The position numbers were made by a program, and so were the translations under genes. The notes beneath the pieces were generated by a model. It was not told the origin of the DNA. It was given only the letters and a program-made list of their open reading frames with translations, and searched no databases. A stretch of DNA of 64,000 nt, from assembly GCA_017538365.1 (NCBI GenBank), contig JAFYIZ010000026.1, forward strand, positions 54,113 to 118,112, read 5' to 3'. Below are positions 7,470-17,883 of the stretch, one piece after another (within the stretch, counting starts at the first letter, position 1; every line of letters starts with the position of its first letter). The stretch comes from a bacterium. GTDB taxonomy: Bacteria > UBP6 > UBA1177.

Positions 7470-10061
7470 TTAGAAAAGATCTTCGGCACCCTGAGTCGGA
7501 TCGAGGACGTCTTTTTCTTCAACGGTTTTGTTCGGTTCGCTTCCGGCATGGAAGTACATTCTGACGCCGTCCTTATCGGAAACGAGACCAGTTTTCGGGT
7601 CGATATTTCTGCCGACAACGCCTGCAGGAAGTTCATAGTCAGCCGTCGGCGGGAAGTTTTTGAGATACCTTTCCATGAAGTCGCGCCAGATGGGAAGAGC
7701 AGTTTTTGAGCCTGTTTCAACTCTGCCGAGCGGACGCCCGTGCTGGTCGTTTCCTACCCAGACACCGGCAACGAAATTCGGTGAATAACCGATGAACCAT
7801 GCATCAAAATAGTCGTTCGTCGTTCCGGTTTTTCCGGCAACGTGACGGCTGCAGATCCCTTCTCCGCCTTCCTCTTCCTCTCCGATATTGCTTTTTTTAC
7901 ATTTGTAGTGGTTGAAACCTCTGGCGCTCGCCGCAGTTCCGCGGTTGACGACATCTTCGAGAATTTTGTTCGTTATATAAGCCGTCTGAGGCGTAAGAAC
8001 CTGATTTTCCTCTCTTTTTGCAAAATATAGCAATCTTTCCAGCTTCGACGGAGCTGAAATGTAAGGATCGTAGAAAACGGTGTTGTCCTCAAGAACGTTG
8101 CCGTTTTTGTCGTAGATTTTCCTGATGTAGGTCGTGTGAGGCGCCTTTCCCATATTCGGGAAGTGAGCGTAAGCGTCGGTGAGTTCGTCTATCGTAAGAC
8201 AGCTCGAACCGAGCATACTGCCGAACTCAGGCTTGATTTCGCTTTTGATGCCTAAAGCCTTTGCGCCGTCGATAGCATCGCGCAGCCCGAGTTTCTGCAG
8301 AACTCTGATGGCCGGAGTATTCATCGAGTGAATGAGCGCTTCCCAGACCGTAACCTCGCCTTTGAAAGTGTTCTCGAAGTTCGCCGGTTTGAAGTTAGTG
8401 TCGGTAACGGTTACGGGTGCGTCAAGTACCATTGTTGCCGGAGTAAGAAGCGGCGATCTGCCGTTACGTTTTTCAAGCGCCAGGGTGTAGAAAATCGGTT
8501 TTATCGAACTTCCCGGCTGGCGGCAGGCCTGAGTCGTGCGGTCGAATTCGCTGATTTCAAAGTCGTAGCCACCCATGAGCGCCTTGACATAACCCGAATA
8601 CGGGTCTTTTACGATTATCGCAGCCTGTGACGAAGGAATCTGTTCGAGAACAAAGTAAAAGTCTTTTCCCAGTTCTTTCGAATAGTTGCGGAAATCGTAC
8701 TGGTCGCGCGTTCCAGCTTTGTCTGTTGCTCTGACAAGAATGACGTCTCCCGGATTGAAGACCTCTTTAACCGATCTGACAACCGCGTAAGAACCGACAG
8801 GACTCCACGGACGGGCCCACTGCAAATCTTCGAGATAAATGTCGCGTTTGACTTCGCCGACTTGTACCAGTGCACTTTTTTCCTTTGTTTCAAGAATGAC
8901 ACCCTGATAGTAAACGCCGCTTTTTATCGTTTCTTCGGTGATTTTTCCGAATACTTTTTCGTGACGTTTGAGGTAGGTCTCAAGATCTTTTTTGAGGTTT
9001 ATCGAATAGAGCGGGTTTGTCACTTCGCCGCCGAACTTGTCGCCTTTCTGATAGCTGTCCTCCTCACCTCTCGCATAGCCCTGACGCTTTGAAAGCTCTC
9101 TTATGCCGTAGAAAACAGCTTCGTGGGCATACTGCGTGGCACGCATATCGACCGTTGTCTGAACAGTCATTCCCTCTTTGTAAAGTTTGTCGAAACCGTA
9201 TTTGTCAAGCAGGTATCTGCGTACTTTTTCGCTGAAATAAGGCGCTTTGTCGAGGAAAAGTTCTTTCTGCGGATTAGTCGTGATCGGCTTTTCCAGAGCG
9301 GCATCGTATTCGGATTTCGAGATATACTTGTCTTCAAACATCCTCTTAAGGACGTAGTTTCTGCGGCGCAGAGCCTTGTCGGGATTGAGAATAGGAGAAG
9401 CAGCAGACGGGAATTTCGGAAGTCCGGCTAATATCGCCATTTCGTCGATTTCGAGTTCCCAGACGTGCTTGCTGAAGTATTTGCGGGAAGCCGCTTCAAC
9501 ACCGTATGCACCGCTTCCGAGGTAGACTTCGTTGAGGTAAAGATAAAGGATTTCCTCTTTCGAAAGATGCTTTTCAAGCTCGATCGCCATAATCATATCC
9601 TTTATTTTCCTGCTGAAAGTCCTCTCGGTGCCGACAAAGGATTTTGAAAGCTGCTGCGTTATTGTACTTCCGCCCTGCTTGATTCCTGTCGTCATGTACT
9701 TGAATGCCGCACGGACTATACCGAGCGGATCGATGCCCTTATGCGTGTAAAACGACGAATCTTCGCCTGCGACGAAAGCGAGACGGAGTTTTTCGGGAAT
9801 TTTGTCGTAAGGAATGATGATCCTTCTGTTTTCGTGGTAGAACTCTGCGATAAGCTCTCCGTCGTAGGAATAGACTTTCGTACCTGCATCGGGCTTGTAG
9901 TCGCTTACCATGTTGATTGCCGGAATCTCGGATTTGAATTTGGAATAAACGGCAATACCGATGATAATGCCTGCGACAAAAAGAGCCGCAGCCGCGATCA
10001 GAGCCAGTTTAAATATCTTACGGAATTTATTTGATTTTAAATCAAACTTCTTTTGAGCCAT
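7470..10061 (-). CDS. mrcA: Class A penicillin-binding protein (PBP1A type)
   Basis: Bifunctional peptidoglycan synthase of 863 residues. A short cytoplasmic tail precedes one transmembrane segment (residues ~17-40). The glycosyltransferase domain has the catalytic Glu in GEDSSFYTHKG (Glu100) and GGSTITQQL. The transpeptidase domain has S-x-x-K in PGSSIKP, SMN, and KTG in AGKTGTTND. It is the last gene of the rimP-nusA-infB-rbfA operon, 15 bases after rbfA, an unusual but plausible partner that would couple wall synthesis to translation genes. The symbol follows family usage. Confidence 0.93.
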   Translation of the reverse strand: MAQKKFDLKSNKFRKIFKLALIAAAALFVAGIIIGIAVYSKFKSEIPAINMVSDYKPDAGTKVYSYDGELIAEFYHENRRIIIPYDKIPEKLRLAFVAGEDSSFYTHKGIDPLGIVRAAFKYMTTGIKQGGSTITQQLSKSFVGTERTFSRKIKDMIMAIELEKHLSKEEILYLYLNEVYLGSGAYGVEAASRKYFSKHVWELEIDEMAILAGLPKFPSAASPILNPDKALRRRNYVLKRMFEDKYISKSEYDAALEKPITTNPQKELFLDKAPYFSEKVRRYLLDKYGFDKLYKEGMTVQTTVDMRATQYAHEAVFYGIRELSKRQGYARGEEDSYQKGDKFGGEVTNPLYSINLKKDLETYLKRHEKVFGKITEETIKSGVYYQGVILETKEKSALVQVGEVKRDIYLEDLQWARPWSPVGSYAVVRSVKEVFNPGDVILVRATDKAGTRDQYDFRNYSKELGKDFYFVLEQIPSSQAAIIVKDPYSGYVKALMGGYDFEISEFDRTTQACRQPGSSIKPIFYTLALEKRNGRSPLLTPATMVLDAPVTVTDTNFKPANFENTFKGEVTVWEALIHSMNTPAIRVLQKLGLRDAIDGAKALGIKSEIKPEFGSMLGSSCLTIDELTDAYAHFPNMGKAPHTTYIRKIYDKNGNVLEDNTVFYDPYISAPSKLERLLYFAKREENQVLTPQTAYITNKILEDVVNRGTAASARGFNHYKCKKSNIGEEEEGGEGICSRHVAGKTGTTNDYFDAWFIGYSPNFVAGVWVGNDQHGRPLGRVETGSKTALPIWRDFMERYLKNFPPTADYELPAGVVGRNIDPKTGLVSDKDGVRMYFHAGSEPNKTVEEKDVLDPTQGAEDLF

Positions 10062-10076
10062 TTATCCTCCAAAGAG

Positions 10077-10424
10077 TTAATCCTTTTTTATTGCTTCAAA
10101 AATCTTTTCCAGCCTTATCTCGCGGTCGATCGAGTCGTCGTAAACAAATTTTATCTCGGGGATGAATTTGAGTCTGCTTAAGTGAGATGCGAGTTTGAAG
10201 CGGATGTTTTTAAGGTTTGAATCAAGATATTCCTGAATCTTTTCAACATTTTCGGGCTGAAAAGTCGAATAGTAGATTTTTGCGGATCTCAGATCCTGAA
10301 GCACGGAAACGTGAGTTATTGTAATCATGTCCGCAGGAGTACCGCCGAAATCGCTGTAAACCATAGTGCTGATGAACCTTTTTATCGATTCGGCGACTCT
10401 GTCCTGCCTTATTGCGCCAGCCAT
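10077..10424 (-). CDS. rbfA: Ribosome-binding factor A
   Basis: A 115-residue KH-type protein that binds the 30S subunit late in 16S rRNA maturation. The N-terminal RQDRVAESIKR and the central ITHVSVLQDLRSAKIYYS are typical of RbfA. The start codon shares a base with the infB stop, as in many bacterial rimP-nusA-infB-rbfA operons, so translation is likely coupled. Confidence 0.92.
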   Translation of the reverse strand: MAGAIRQDRVAESIKRFISTMVYSDFGGTPADMITITHVSVLQDLRSAKIYYSTFQPENVEKIQEYLDSNLKNIRFKLASHLSRLKFIPEIKFVYDDSIDREIRLEKIFEAIKKD

Positions 10425-13024
10425 TAGATGACCTCGTCTCTGAATTCTTTGTCAATGTAGCATTCGATTATGTCGCCGACTTTGATGTCGTTGTAGCTGT
10501 CGATCGTCGCGCCGCATTCGTAACCGCTCTTGACTTCTTTAACATCGTCTTTGAAGCGTTTGAGCGTTCCCAGTTTGCCGTTGTAGATAACGACGTTGTC
10601 GCGTACGAGCTTGATTTTGGAGTTTTTGACGACTCTTCCTTCGACAACCATGCATCCTGCGATCGTGCCGACTTTGCCGACCTTGAAAATCTCCCTGACT
10701 TCGAGTTTTCCGATGTATTCCTCTTTGATGATCGGAGCGAGCATACCCGACATTGCCGCCTTGATGGCATCGATAAGTTCGTAAATGATCGAGAAAATTT
10801 CGATATTGACACCTTCAGCCGCAGCGAGCTGTTTCGCCTTGTTGTCAACACGGACGTTGAAGCCGATGATCATACCTTTCGATGCGCTTGCGAGCAGAAC
10901 GTCGTTTTCGTTGATGCCGCCGACACCAGAGTGGATTACTTTTATCTTCATTTTCTTGTGCTCAATCTTGTTGAGTGAAGCGATGATAGCCTCTACGGAA
11001 CCGTCAACGTCGCCTTTTACGATGACGTTGAGATCCTTGACCTCTTCCTGTTCGGCAGCGAAGAATTCTTCGATCGAAGGAGTCGCCTTTTCGACGTTTT
11101 TCTTTTCGCGCTGCTTGTTGATCCTGAGCTCGACAAGACCTTTTGCCTTTCTTTCATCCTTGAAGACGTAAAGTTTTTCGCCGGCAGGCGGAACTGTGTC
11201 GAGACCGGTAATCTCTACAGCCATCGAAGGTGACGCCTCTTTTACGCGCTTTCCCGTCCAGTCCATCATGCTTCTTACAAAACCGATCGAAGCGCCGGTT
11301 ACGACCATGTCGCCGATTTTAAGTGTTCCGTCTTTGACAAGAACTGTCGCAACCGGGCCTTTTCCGAGATCCATTCTCGATTCGATGACGATACCTTCAG
11401 CAGGTTTGGTCGGATCTGCCTTGAGATCCATCATCTCGACCTGAAGAAGAACCGCTTCGAGAAGTCCTTCGATGTTGATTCTCTGTTTTGCCGAAATTTC
11501 GACGAAAAGGTTTTCGCCGCCAAGTTCTTCCGCAACGATCTCGTATTTGAGAAGTTCGTTTTTGACTTTTGCCGGATTTGCCGTCGGTTTGTCTATTTTG
11601 TTGATTGCAACGATTATCGGAACGTTCGCCGCCTTAGCGTGGTTGATAGCTTCAACCGTCTGAGGCATAACGCCGTCATCGGCTGCAACGATGAGGATAA
11701 CAACGTCTGTCGCCTGTGCGCCGCGGCTTCTCATCGCCGTGAATGCTTCGTGACCGGGCGTATCGAGGAAAGTGATTTTTCCGCCGTTGATTTCAACAGA
11801 ATATGCACCGATGTGCTGCGTGATACCGCCGGCTTCGCGGTCAACAACGTTCGTGTGTCTGATTGCATCGAGAAGTTTGGTTTTGCCGTGGTCGACGTGA
11901 CCCATTACGGTAACTACCGGCGGACGCGGAACCAGATTCTCGGGTTTGCTCTCGGTGACTTCGATGAACGATTCCTCGCTGAGAGCGACGTTTTCAGCCG
12001 TAAATCCGAATTCTTCAGCCAGGAACTGCGCCGTGTCGTAGGGAATTTTGTCGTTGATTCCGAACATTTCGCCTATGCTCATGAGCTTTGAAAGAAGCTG
12101 AGCCGCCTTGACACCCATTCTGCGCGCAAGTTCAGCGACCTGAATGGAATCTTCGATTTTGAGTATCTTTTTTATAGCCTTTGTCGGATTCGGAGCTGGC
12201 GCAGGTTGCGGTTTAGCCTTTTTCTTGTCTTTCTTTTTCTTTCTGAAATCGGAAAATCCGCCGCCGTAACTGCTTTCACGGTCGTCACCGAAGAACTGCG
12301 AAATATCGGCTCCTCTGAGCTTGCCGGTAACAACCAGATGAACGGAATCATCGCCGTCTCCGCGGTTGTTTTTCTTCTTGCCGCCGTGGCGCTGCTGCAT
12401 GTTGCTAATCTGGGAAGTCTGAGTGTTTGCTTCAGGAATGACGACTTTTTTCTTTTTGTTTGCCCTATTTCTGAAATCATCGGAATAGTCATCATCGTCT
12501 TCAGCCGCCTCTTCCTCTTTTTTGCGAAGAGGTCTTCTTTCCTCTTCAGGAAGTTCTTCCTCTTCCTCCTGCTCTGCCGCAGCGATCTTTCTGATTTCAT
12601 CTTCGACACTGACGATTTTTTCTCCGGAATCTTCCGGCTGTTCTTCCTCCGCGACTTCGACAGACGCCTCTTCGACCGGTTTTACGGAAGGTTCGGGGGC
12701 TTCCTCTTCCGCAGTGACTGCCGGAGATTCTTCCGGTTTTGTTTCCAGAACTTCCTCTGCAGGAGTTTCCGGCTGTTTAGCCTCTTCCTGAGAAACAGCA
12801 GGACGCTCGTCCGACGGAATGAAACTTCTCTCTCTGTTTCCTCTGCGGAGTATCGTTTTCGGCTGCTTTACGGGTTCAGGTTTGAAATGATCTCTCGCCT
12901 TCTTTTCATGATCTTCATCCACTTTGTTCGCGGCTTTGTATTCTTTGTCGACCGCTTCTTTGAGAAAGTCGATGACGACCTTGCTTTCTACACCAAGTTC
13001 TTTTGCCAGTTCACTGATACGCAT
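10424..13024 (-). CDS. infB: Translation initiation factor IF-2
   Basis: GTPase of 866 residues that places initiator tRNA on the 30S subunit. It has an IF2_N module at the start (MRISELAKELGVESKVVIDF), a long Glu/Lys/Pro linker, a second IF2_N module, and the G domain with GHVDHGKTKLLDAI (G1), DTPGHEAFTAMR (G3) and NKID (G4), then domains II to IV. The linker is strongly acidic in its first part. The start overlaps the stop of the upstream YlxR-YlxQ gene. Confidence 0.96.
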   Translation of the reverse strand: MRISELAKELGVESKVVIDFLKEAVDKEYKAANKVDEDHEKKARDHFKPEPVKQPKTILRRGNRERSFIPSDERPAVSQEEAKQPETPAEEVLETKPEESPAVTAEEEAPEPSVKPVEEASVEVAEEEQPEDSGEKIVSVEDEIRKIAAAEQEEEEELPEEERRPLRKKEEEAAEDDDDYSDDFRNRANKKKKVVIPEANTQTSQISNMQQRHGGKKKNNRGDGDDSVHLVVTGKLRGADISQFFGDDRESSYGGGFSDFRKKKKDKKKAKPQPAPAPNPTKAIKKILKIEDSIQVAELARRMGVKAAQLLSKLMSIGEMFGINDKIPYDTAQFLAEEFGFTAENVALSEESFIEVTESKPENLVPRPPVVTVMGHVDHGKTKLLDAIRHTNVVDREAGGITQHIGAYSVEINGGKITFLDTPGHEAFTAMRSRGAQATDVVILIVAADDGVMPQTVEAINHAKAANVPIIVAINKIDKPTANPAKVKNELLKYEIVAEELGGENLFVEISAKQRINIEGLLEAVLLQVEMMDLKADPTKPAEGIVIESRMDLGKGPVATVLVKDGTLKIGDMVVTGASIGFVRSMMDWTGKRVKEASPSMAVEITGLDTVPPAGEKLYVFKDERKAKGLVELRINKQREKKNVEKATPSIEEFFAAEQEEVKDLNVIVKGDVDGSVEAIIASLNKIEHKKMKIKVIHSGVGGINENDVLLASASKGMIIGFNVRVDNKAKQLAAAEGVNIEIFSIIYELIDAIKAAMSGMLAPIIKEEYIGKLEVREIFKVGKVGTIAGCMVVEGRVVKNSKIKLVRDNVVIYNGKLGTLKRFKDDVKEVKSGYECGATIDSYNDIKVGDIIECYIDKEFRDEVI

Positions 13025-13599
13025 TAAATATCCCCCGAAGTGAAATTATTCAGTAAATTCATATAAAACATAAGTTTTTCCGACTGTTTTGAAGGTTTCA
13101 GCGCAAGTACCGAAACACCGCGACCATCGAATTTTTTCCCGAAAAAATCTTTTGGAAACACCGTTTTAAGCCCTTTAAGCCCGGTTTTTTTCTCAAGTTC
13201 CTTAACAGTCTTTTCCGATGCGTCCGAAGCAAAGAGAAGCGCACTGAAAACCGTCCCTTTCCCTGCTTCTTCGGCAATGAGGTTCTGCCCTTTAAGGAGA
13301 ACTCCGCTCCTGCGGCATATCGCGAAATAGTAATCAACCGACTTTTCCGCCTGAGTACGGACGAAATCAAGGATGTTCTCCTGCGGAACACCTAAAGAGG
13401 TACAGTTTTCGAAAGAAGAAAGGGCTTTTTTCGCACCGTAGATCCCGCAGAGGCACTTTTTGTCAAAGTGAGTATAAACCGAGCGCCCCTCGAGTTTCTG
13501 AGTCCAGTCGGGAACAAGGACGCTGCCCGCCGCAACCCAGCGCAAAAGGTTTTCCTTATCTTCTCTGCCGCCGCAGAATACGCAACTCCTTTCGGTCAT
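13024..13599 (-). CDS. YlxR-YlxQ fusion: RNA-binding and L7Ae-like protein
   Basis: About 191 residues between nusA and infB. The N-terminal part is a YlxR/DUF448 RNA-binding domain with C-x-x-C (RSCVFCGG) and GRSVYTH. The C-terminal part, from about residue 90, resembles the L7Ae/YlxQ fold that is a separate gene in Firmicutes. The start at 13599 (MTERSCVFC) follows GAAGGAG and overlaps the nusA stop; the longer frame adds a lysine-rich run without a site. The fusion joins two usually adjacent operon genes; the second domain assignment is less certain. Confidence 0.75.
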   Translation of the reverse strand: MTERSCVFCGGREDKENLLRWVAAGSVLVPDWTQKLEGRSVYTHFDKKCLCGIYGAKKALSSFENCTSLGVPQENILDFVRTQAEKSVDYYFAICRRSGVLLKGQNLIAEEAGKGTVFSALLFASDASEKTVKELEKKTGLKGLKTVFPKDFFGKKFDGRGVSVLALKPSKQSEKLMFYMNLLNNFTSGDI

Positions 13600-13600
13600 A

Positions 13601-15175
13601 CTACTCCTTCTCTTCCTTTTCGCCTTCTTCTTCGTCAAGTTTCGAGAAATCGAAGAAGGAATCAGGCGTTACTCTGCCGACTTTGTCGCGTTTTTTGCCG
13701 TTGAGCTCGTCAATGTGGATCTGGAGACTGTAACGGATCTGTCTCGCTCTTCTTATGCTGAGTTCAGCATTCTTTGCGAAAGATTCGGTATCGGGTTCGC
13801 TCTGAATGTCGGCAAGAGTGAGATAGCCTCTTTCAGCCAGGAACTGGCCGAGTTCTTCGTTGATGCACTTGAGAGTCGTCGTCGGAACGTCGAGTTTCTT
13901 TTCGAGTTCGTCGTCGATGTTGATGACACCCATGCCTTTTTCAAGCATCATGTTAGCCTGTTCGATTATCGATTCAGCCTTTTCAACCGAAATGTCGGGA
14001 AGCTCGGCCAAAACTTCGGGAGCAACTGTTGTGAGGTCTTCCAGAGTCGTGTAACCGAGTTTGATGAGAGAATCCGCGATGCTCTCGTCGATGCCGTCGA
14101 TGAAAAGAAGTCTTCTCTTAGCCTCTTCGAGCATCATCTGCATCTGGCTTTCACTCTGGATATCGATGCTCCAGCCGGTAAGCTGGCTTGCAAGTCTTAC
14201 GTTCTCGCCGCCGCGGCCTATTGCGACCGAAAGCTGATCGTCGGGAACGATGACATCCATGCTGTGCTCGTCATCGTCGATGATGATTTGCGAAACTTCT
14301 ACCGGAGAAAGTGTGTTGCAGATGTATTTTACGGAATCTTCATCCCACGGAATGATATCGATTTTTTCGCCGCTGAGTTCGTGAACGACGTTCTGGATTC
14401 TGGAGCCTTTCATACCGACGCAAGCACCGACCGGATCGACATCGTGGTCAATCGATCTGACGCTGATTTTGGAGCGGTGACCAGGATCACGCGCAACGCC
14501 CTCGATTTTAACGATTTTCTCAGCAATTTCAGGAACTTCAAGTTCAAAAAGTTTGATTAAGAACATCGTATTTACACGGCTGAGAAGAATATTGCAGCTC
14601 TGGCCCGAAGCCGGTTTTTTGACTTCAAGAATGAAAGCCTTGATTCTGTCGCCCGTTTTGAATCTGTCGGACGGAATCTGCTGCGTGTACGGAAGGTAAG
14701 CCTCTGTTTTGCCGATATCAACGATGATGCCGGTCTTTTCGAAACGTCTTACCGTTCCTGTGATGATTTCAGACTGTCTGTTTTTGAACTCGTCGTAAAT
14801 TATGTCGCCTTCAAGAGTTTTTATCTTCTGAAGAATAACCTGTTTTGCAACCTGAGCCGCTATACGACCGAGTTCGTCAGCTTCCATTTTGATTCCGAGC
14901 GTATCGCCCAGCTGTGCTTCCGGGTCGATCTTTTTCGCATCTTCCAAAGAAATATCAAGCAGCGGATCTTCGACTCTGTCGGTTACAAGTCTGAAGTAGT
15001 AAGCTTCCAGATTGCCCGTCGCATCGTCGTACATGATGTCGATATCGGCATCCGGTCCGAGTTTTTTCTGAACGGCGCGATAGAGAGCCTCTTTCACGAT
15101 GTCAATGATAAGTTCCCTTTTGATACCTTTCATTTTGACCAGCTGGTCGATCAATTCCTTCAAATTAAAGTCCAT
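13601..15175 (-). CDS. nusA: Transcription termination/antitermination factor NusA
   Basis: About 524 residues. The order is an N-terminal RNA-polymerase-binding domain, an S1 domain (GTVRRFEKTGIIVDIG), KH domains (with GVARDPGHRSKISV and GACVGMKGSRIQ), then C-terminal helix-hairpin-helix-like acidic repeats (LAELPDISVEKAESI). The start at 15175 (MDFNLKEL) follows GGAGAAAAGTA; the longer frame begins inside rimP. The stop overlaps the YlxR-YlxQ gene. It acts in pausing, termination and rRNA antitermination. Confidence 0.95.
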   Translation of the reverse strand: MDFNLKELIDQLVKMKGIKRELIIDIVKEALYRAVQKKLGPDADIDIMYDDATGNLEAYYFRLVTDRVEDPLLDISLEDAKKIDPEAQLGDTLGIKMEADELGRIAAQVAKQVILQKIKTLEGDIIYDEFKNRQSEIITGTVRRFEKTGIIVDIGKTEAYLPYTQQIPSDRFKTGDRIKAFILEVKKPASGQSCNILLSRVNTMFLIKLFELEVPEIAEKIVKIEGVARDPGHRSKISVRSIDHDVDPVGACVGMKGSRIQNVVHELSGEKIDIIPWDEDSVKYICNTLSPVEVSQIIIDDDEHSMDVIVPDDQLSVAIGRGGENVRLASQLTGWSIDIQSESQMQMMLEEAKRRLLFIDGIDESIADSLIKLGYTTLEDLTTVAPEVLAELPDISVEKAESIIEQANMMLEKGMGVINIDDELEKKLDVPTTTLKCINEELGQFLAERGYLTLADIQSEPDTESFAKNAELSIRRARQIRYSLQIHIDELNGKKRDKVGRVTPDSFFDFSKLDEEEGEKEEKE

Positions 15176-15654
15176 TACTTTTCTCCATTCCAAACTTCAT
15201 TTATTTTTCTGACAAATCCTTTTGCTATCTTAAGTTCCGTTCCGTCTTCGGCGCGGACTACGAATTCTTCTTTGTCGTCATCGACCGAAACGAGTTCGCC
15301 CGTAAAGCGTTTTCTTCCCTCGACAAGTTCCGAAAGTTTGATTTTCAGCGTTTTTCCTATCTCTTCGTGAAGATCGTCCCACCTTCTGACCGGTCTGTCG
15401 AGACCCGGCGAACTTACTTCAAGGTAGTAGCGGAAAGGAAACGGATCTTCCGCATCGAGAAAATCGCTCACAATCGGACTGAATCTGCCGCACTCGTCAA
15501 GCGAAATGCGCGTTTCAGGCGAAAGTGTGTCGAGATAAACTCTGAAAACGCCGTTCTGACCCGTCGGCAGATCGAGTTCAACTATTTTGAAACCCATCTT
15601 GTTTGCCAACGGCTCCAATTTTAAAAAAATATCCTTAGCTCTGCCACTCCACAT
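15175..15654 (-). CDS. rimP: Ribosome maturation factor RimP
   Basis: A 159-residue two-domain protein needed for 30S assembly. The family core SPGLDRP (in EVSSPGLDRPVRR) is present, and the C-terminal beta domain ends the protein. It is the first gene of the operon, with a -10/-35-like sequence about 80 bases upstream. Its stop overlaps the nusA start. Confidence 0.92.
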   Translation of the reverse strand: MWSGRAKDIFLKLEPLANKMGFKIVELDLPTGQNGVFRVYLDTLSPETRISLDECGRFSPIVSDFLDAEDPFPFRYYLEVSSPGLDRPVRRWDDLHEEIGKTLKIKLSELVEGRKRFTGELVSVDDDKEEFVVRAEDGTELKIAKGFVRKINEVWNGEK

Positions 15655-15731
15655 TCAACAACCTCACTCTTTAGATTAAAAACTGCGAAAAAGATGCAGA
15701 GAAATGAGATAAAAAGAACCTCACGGCGCGC

Positions 15732-15759
15732 TATTTACCATTAAAAATGTAAAAATCAA
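15732..15759 (-). promoter_or_regulatory. Candidate promoter of the rimP operon
   Basis: On the minus strand TTGATT and TAAATA are separated by 16 bases, about 78 bases before the rimP start, in an AT-rich stretch. The -10 match is moderate, so this is a candidate only. Confidence 0.45.
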
Positions 15760-15782
15760 ATTTTTATTTCATTAATATTGTT

Positions 15783-15844
15783 GCCGCCGCAGATATCTCG
15801 AAATATCGAATTATCGTTATATCGACACGATTTACCGCGGCGGC
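15783..15844. repeat. Octamer-array element B
   Basis: Just downstream of rpoD, perfect inverted arms GCCGCCGC (15783-15790) and GCGGCGGC (15837-15844) enclose four octamers at 15793-15824 (ATATCTCG, AAATATCG, AATTATCG, TTATATCG). The third is the only octamer in the window family that departs from AT at positions 3-4. The right tail ACACGATTTAC matches element A. The arms could form a stem and act as an rpoD transcript 3' end; that is inference. Confidence 0.75.
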
Positions 15845-15851
15845 GGAAGAA

Positions 15852-17867
15852 TTACATGAAATCGTCCCAGGAAGTCTTTTTGCTCTTGAGCATTTTTTTG
15901 AGTTTGATAACTGCTTTCGCTTCGATCTGTCTGATTCTTTCGCGGGTTACGCCGAATTCCTTGCCGATTTCGTCAAGGGTGAACGAGTCGGTTTCGCCTA
16001 TTCCGAAACGCATTCTGATGACTTTTTCCTCTCTCGGAGTGAGGCCGTGGAAAAGCTCTCTGATGATTTCTGCCATATTCTGGCGTGCGGTGTAGTCTTC
16101 AGGACTTAAAGTCTTCGGATCTTCAACGAAATCCTGAAGCTGGCTGTCTTCGTCCTCACCGATCGGCGTTTCGAGCGAAATAGTCTCTCTCGCGCTGCGC
16201 CAAACCTTGCGGATCTTGTCTTCCGGAAGGTTCATCTGCTTTGCGACATCGGAAATACTGGGTTCAAAACCGTTTTTATTGGTGAGTTCCTTGATGGTTT
16301 TGTTGATTTTGTTCATCATTTCGATCATGTGGACAGGAATTCTTATCGTTCTGCCCTGATCGGCGATAGCTCTCGTTATCGACTGTCTGATCCACCATGT
16401 CGCGTAAGTCGAGAACTTGTAGCCGCGGTGGTATTCGAACTTGTCGACCGCCTTGATGAGACCGATATTTCCTTCGCAGATGATGTCTTTGAAATCGAGT
16501 CCGCGGTTGTTGTACTTTTTCGCGATGCTGACAACGAGTCTCAGGTTAGCCTGAATAAGCTGGTTTTTCGCGCTGCGGACAGCTTCTTCAGCCGCTCTGA
16601 GCTTTTTGGAATTGGCAGTAAGCTCTTCGATCGAAAGCGTCGTCTCGGCTTCGAGTTTCTTGATGCTCCGTTTCGTCTGGTTGATGAGAGCGTATTTTTC
16701 GCTGATGTGCAGAGCGTTCGCATCGACAAGCGGGAACTTTTCGGGATTTGCGATGATCTGTCCCATCTGTTCGAACGTCATGTTCATCTCTTCTTCGATG
16801 ATTTTGATATTGTTCTGAAGCTGTTTCGCCTTCTCTTCGTAAAGCCTGATTTTTTCGCAGAGAGAATTGAGATAAGCCTTGTTGAGTCTCATTTCGATGA
16901 CGATATCGACCATTTCGTCGACAACGGCATTGAGGGCAGCAGTATATTTTTTCTTTGCATCAGATCTGAGACGCGGAGTTTCAAGCTGTTTCTGGATTTT
17001 TATTTTTTCTCTGTTTTTTGTCTTAAGAGACTCGATGCAAGCGACAGTTGCCTCTATAAGCGACTGATTCTTTTCGCTGTTCTGGATTTCTTTCTGGGTA
17101 GGAGCTTTCGGCTGTTTAGCCTTTTTGCCCTGAGCTTCGGGATCAGCAGCCTCATCATCGTCATCGTCGTCATCCATATCGGACGGCCCCTTTTCATTCT
17201 CGAAATCGTCGTCATCATCGTCGTCGTCCGACATATCGTCGCCGTCGCCTCCTATCTCCTCATCCTGTTCTCTGACGATCTCCTTTATGTTCAACTGACC
17301 GTTGTTAACCTTATCCGGAATAGTCACGATCTCCTTGAAAGTGATGAAAAAGTCGAGAAGAAGCCTGATTATGTCCTTTTCACCGCTTTCAATCTTCTTT
17401 GCTATGTCGACTTCGCCCTCTTTCGTGAGCAGAGGAACCGAACCGATCGTGAGCATATACATTCTGAGCGGGTCTTTTCTTCCGCGTTCGTGCGTTGTCG
17501 CAGAGGATTTTTTCATTATCGTCGCAACCGCATCGGCAGAAGGTACCTCTGTTTCATCGGGTACGCTCGGAGCACCGATTTTTCTATCGAGATTGAAGTC
17601 GTCAGGAAGAACGTTGAAAAGCATCTCCATATCGTCGACGTTGAAATCGTCCGGCACCATTTTGTTGAAATCCTGCGGATCGGTGAAGTTGTCGGCATTA
17701 AGCAGAACGTCCTTTGCAACCTGTTCAAGCGACTCTTTCGGGTTTCTCCCCTCCTGCTGAAGCTGTCTCACTCTGTCGGAAATCTGCTCTTCCTTTTTCC
17801 TGCGGCTCAAAGCCTCGGAATCTCTTGTGATCAAATTTCTTTTTTTCATGAAAGGCGGAATTCTCAT
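15852..17867 (-). CDS. rpoD: Primary sigma factor RpoD (sigma70)
   Basis: A 671-residue housekeeping sigma factor. Region 2 shows [25 protein letters not shown]-type sequence and the -10 recognition segment [15 protein letters not shown]. Region 3 has [10 protein letters not shown]. Region 4 ends with [21 protein letters not shown]. Between regions 1 and 2 is an acidic insert with runs of seven and eight Asp. The start at 17867 follows TTAGGAGG. It lies directly downstream of dnaG, the classic macromolecular-synthesis arrangement. Confidence 0.96.
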   Translation of the reverse strand: MRIPPFMKKRNLITRDSEALSRRKKEEQISDRVRQLQQEGRNPKESLEQVAKDVLLNADNFTDPQDFNKMVPDDFNVDDMEMLFNVLPDDFNLDRKIGAPSVPDETEVPSADAVATIMKKSSATTHERGRKDPLRMYMLTIGSVPLLTKEGEVDIAKKIESGEKDIIRLLLDFFITFKEIVTIPDKVNNGQLNIKEIVREQDEEIGGDGDDMSDDDDDDDDFENEKGPSDMDDDDDDDEAADPEAQGKKAKQPKAPTQKEIQNSEKNQSLIEATVACIESLKTKNREKIKIQKQLETPRLRSDAKKKYTAALNAVVDEMVDIVIEMRLNKAYLNSLCEKIRLYEEKAKQLQNNIKIIEEEMNMTFEQMGQIIANPEKFPLVDANALHISEKYALINQTKRSIKKLEAETTLSIEELTANSKKLRAAEEAVRSAKNQLIQANLRLVVSIAKKYNNRGLDFKDIICEGNIGLIKAVDKFEYHRGYKFSTYATWWIRQSITRAIADQGRTIRIPVHMIEMMNKINKTIKELTNKNGFEPSISDVAKQMNLPEDKIRKVWRSARETISLETPIGEDEDSQLQDFVEDPKTLSPEDYTARQNMAEIIRELFHGLTPREEKVIRMRFGIGETDSFTLDEIGKEFGVTRERIRQIEAKAVIKLKKMLKSKKTSWDDFM

Positions 17868-17883
17868 TTTTTCCTCCTAAGAA

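Noticed and set aside
12206-13027. 273-residue frame opposite infB
   Set aside because: Phe/Arg-rich antisense shadow of the IF-2 acidic linker; no start signal.
13715-14560. 281-residue frame opposite nusA
   Set aside because: Shadow of nusA, rich in Phe/Asp/Arg with no recognisable domain.
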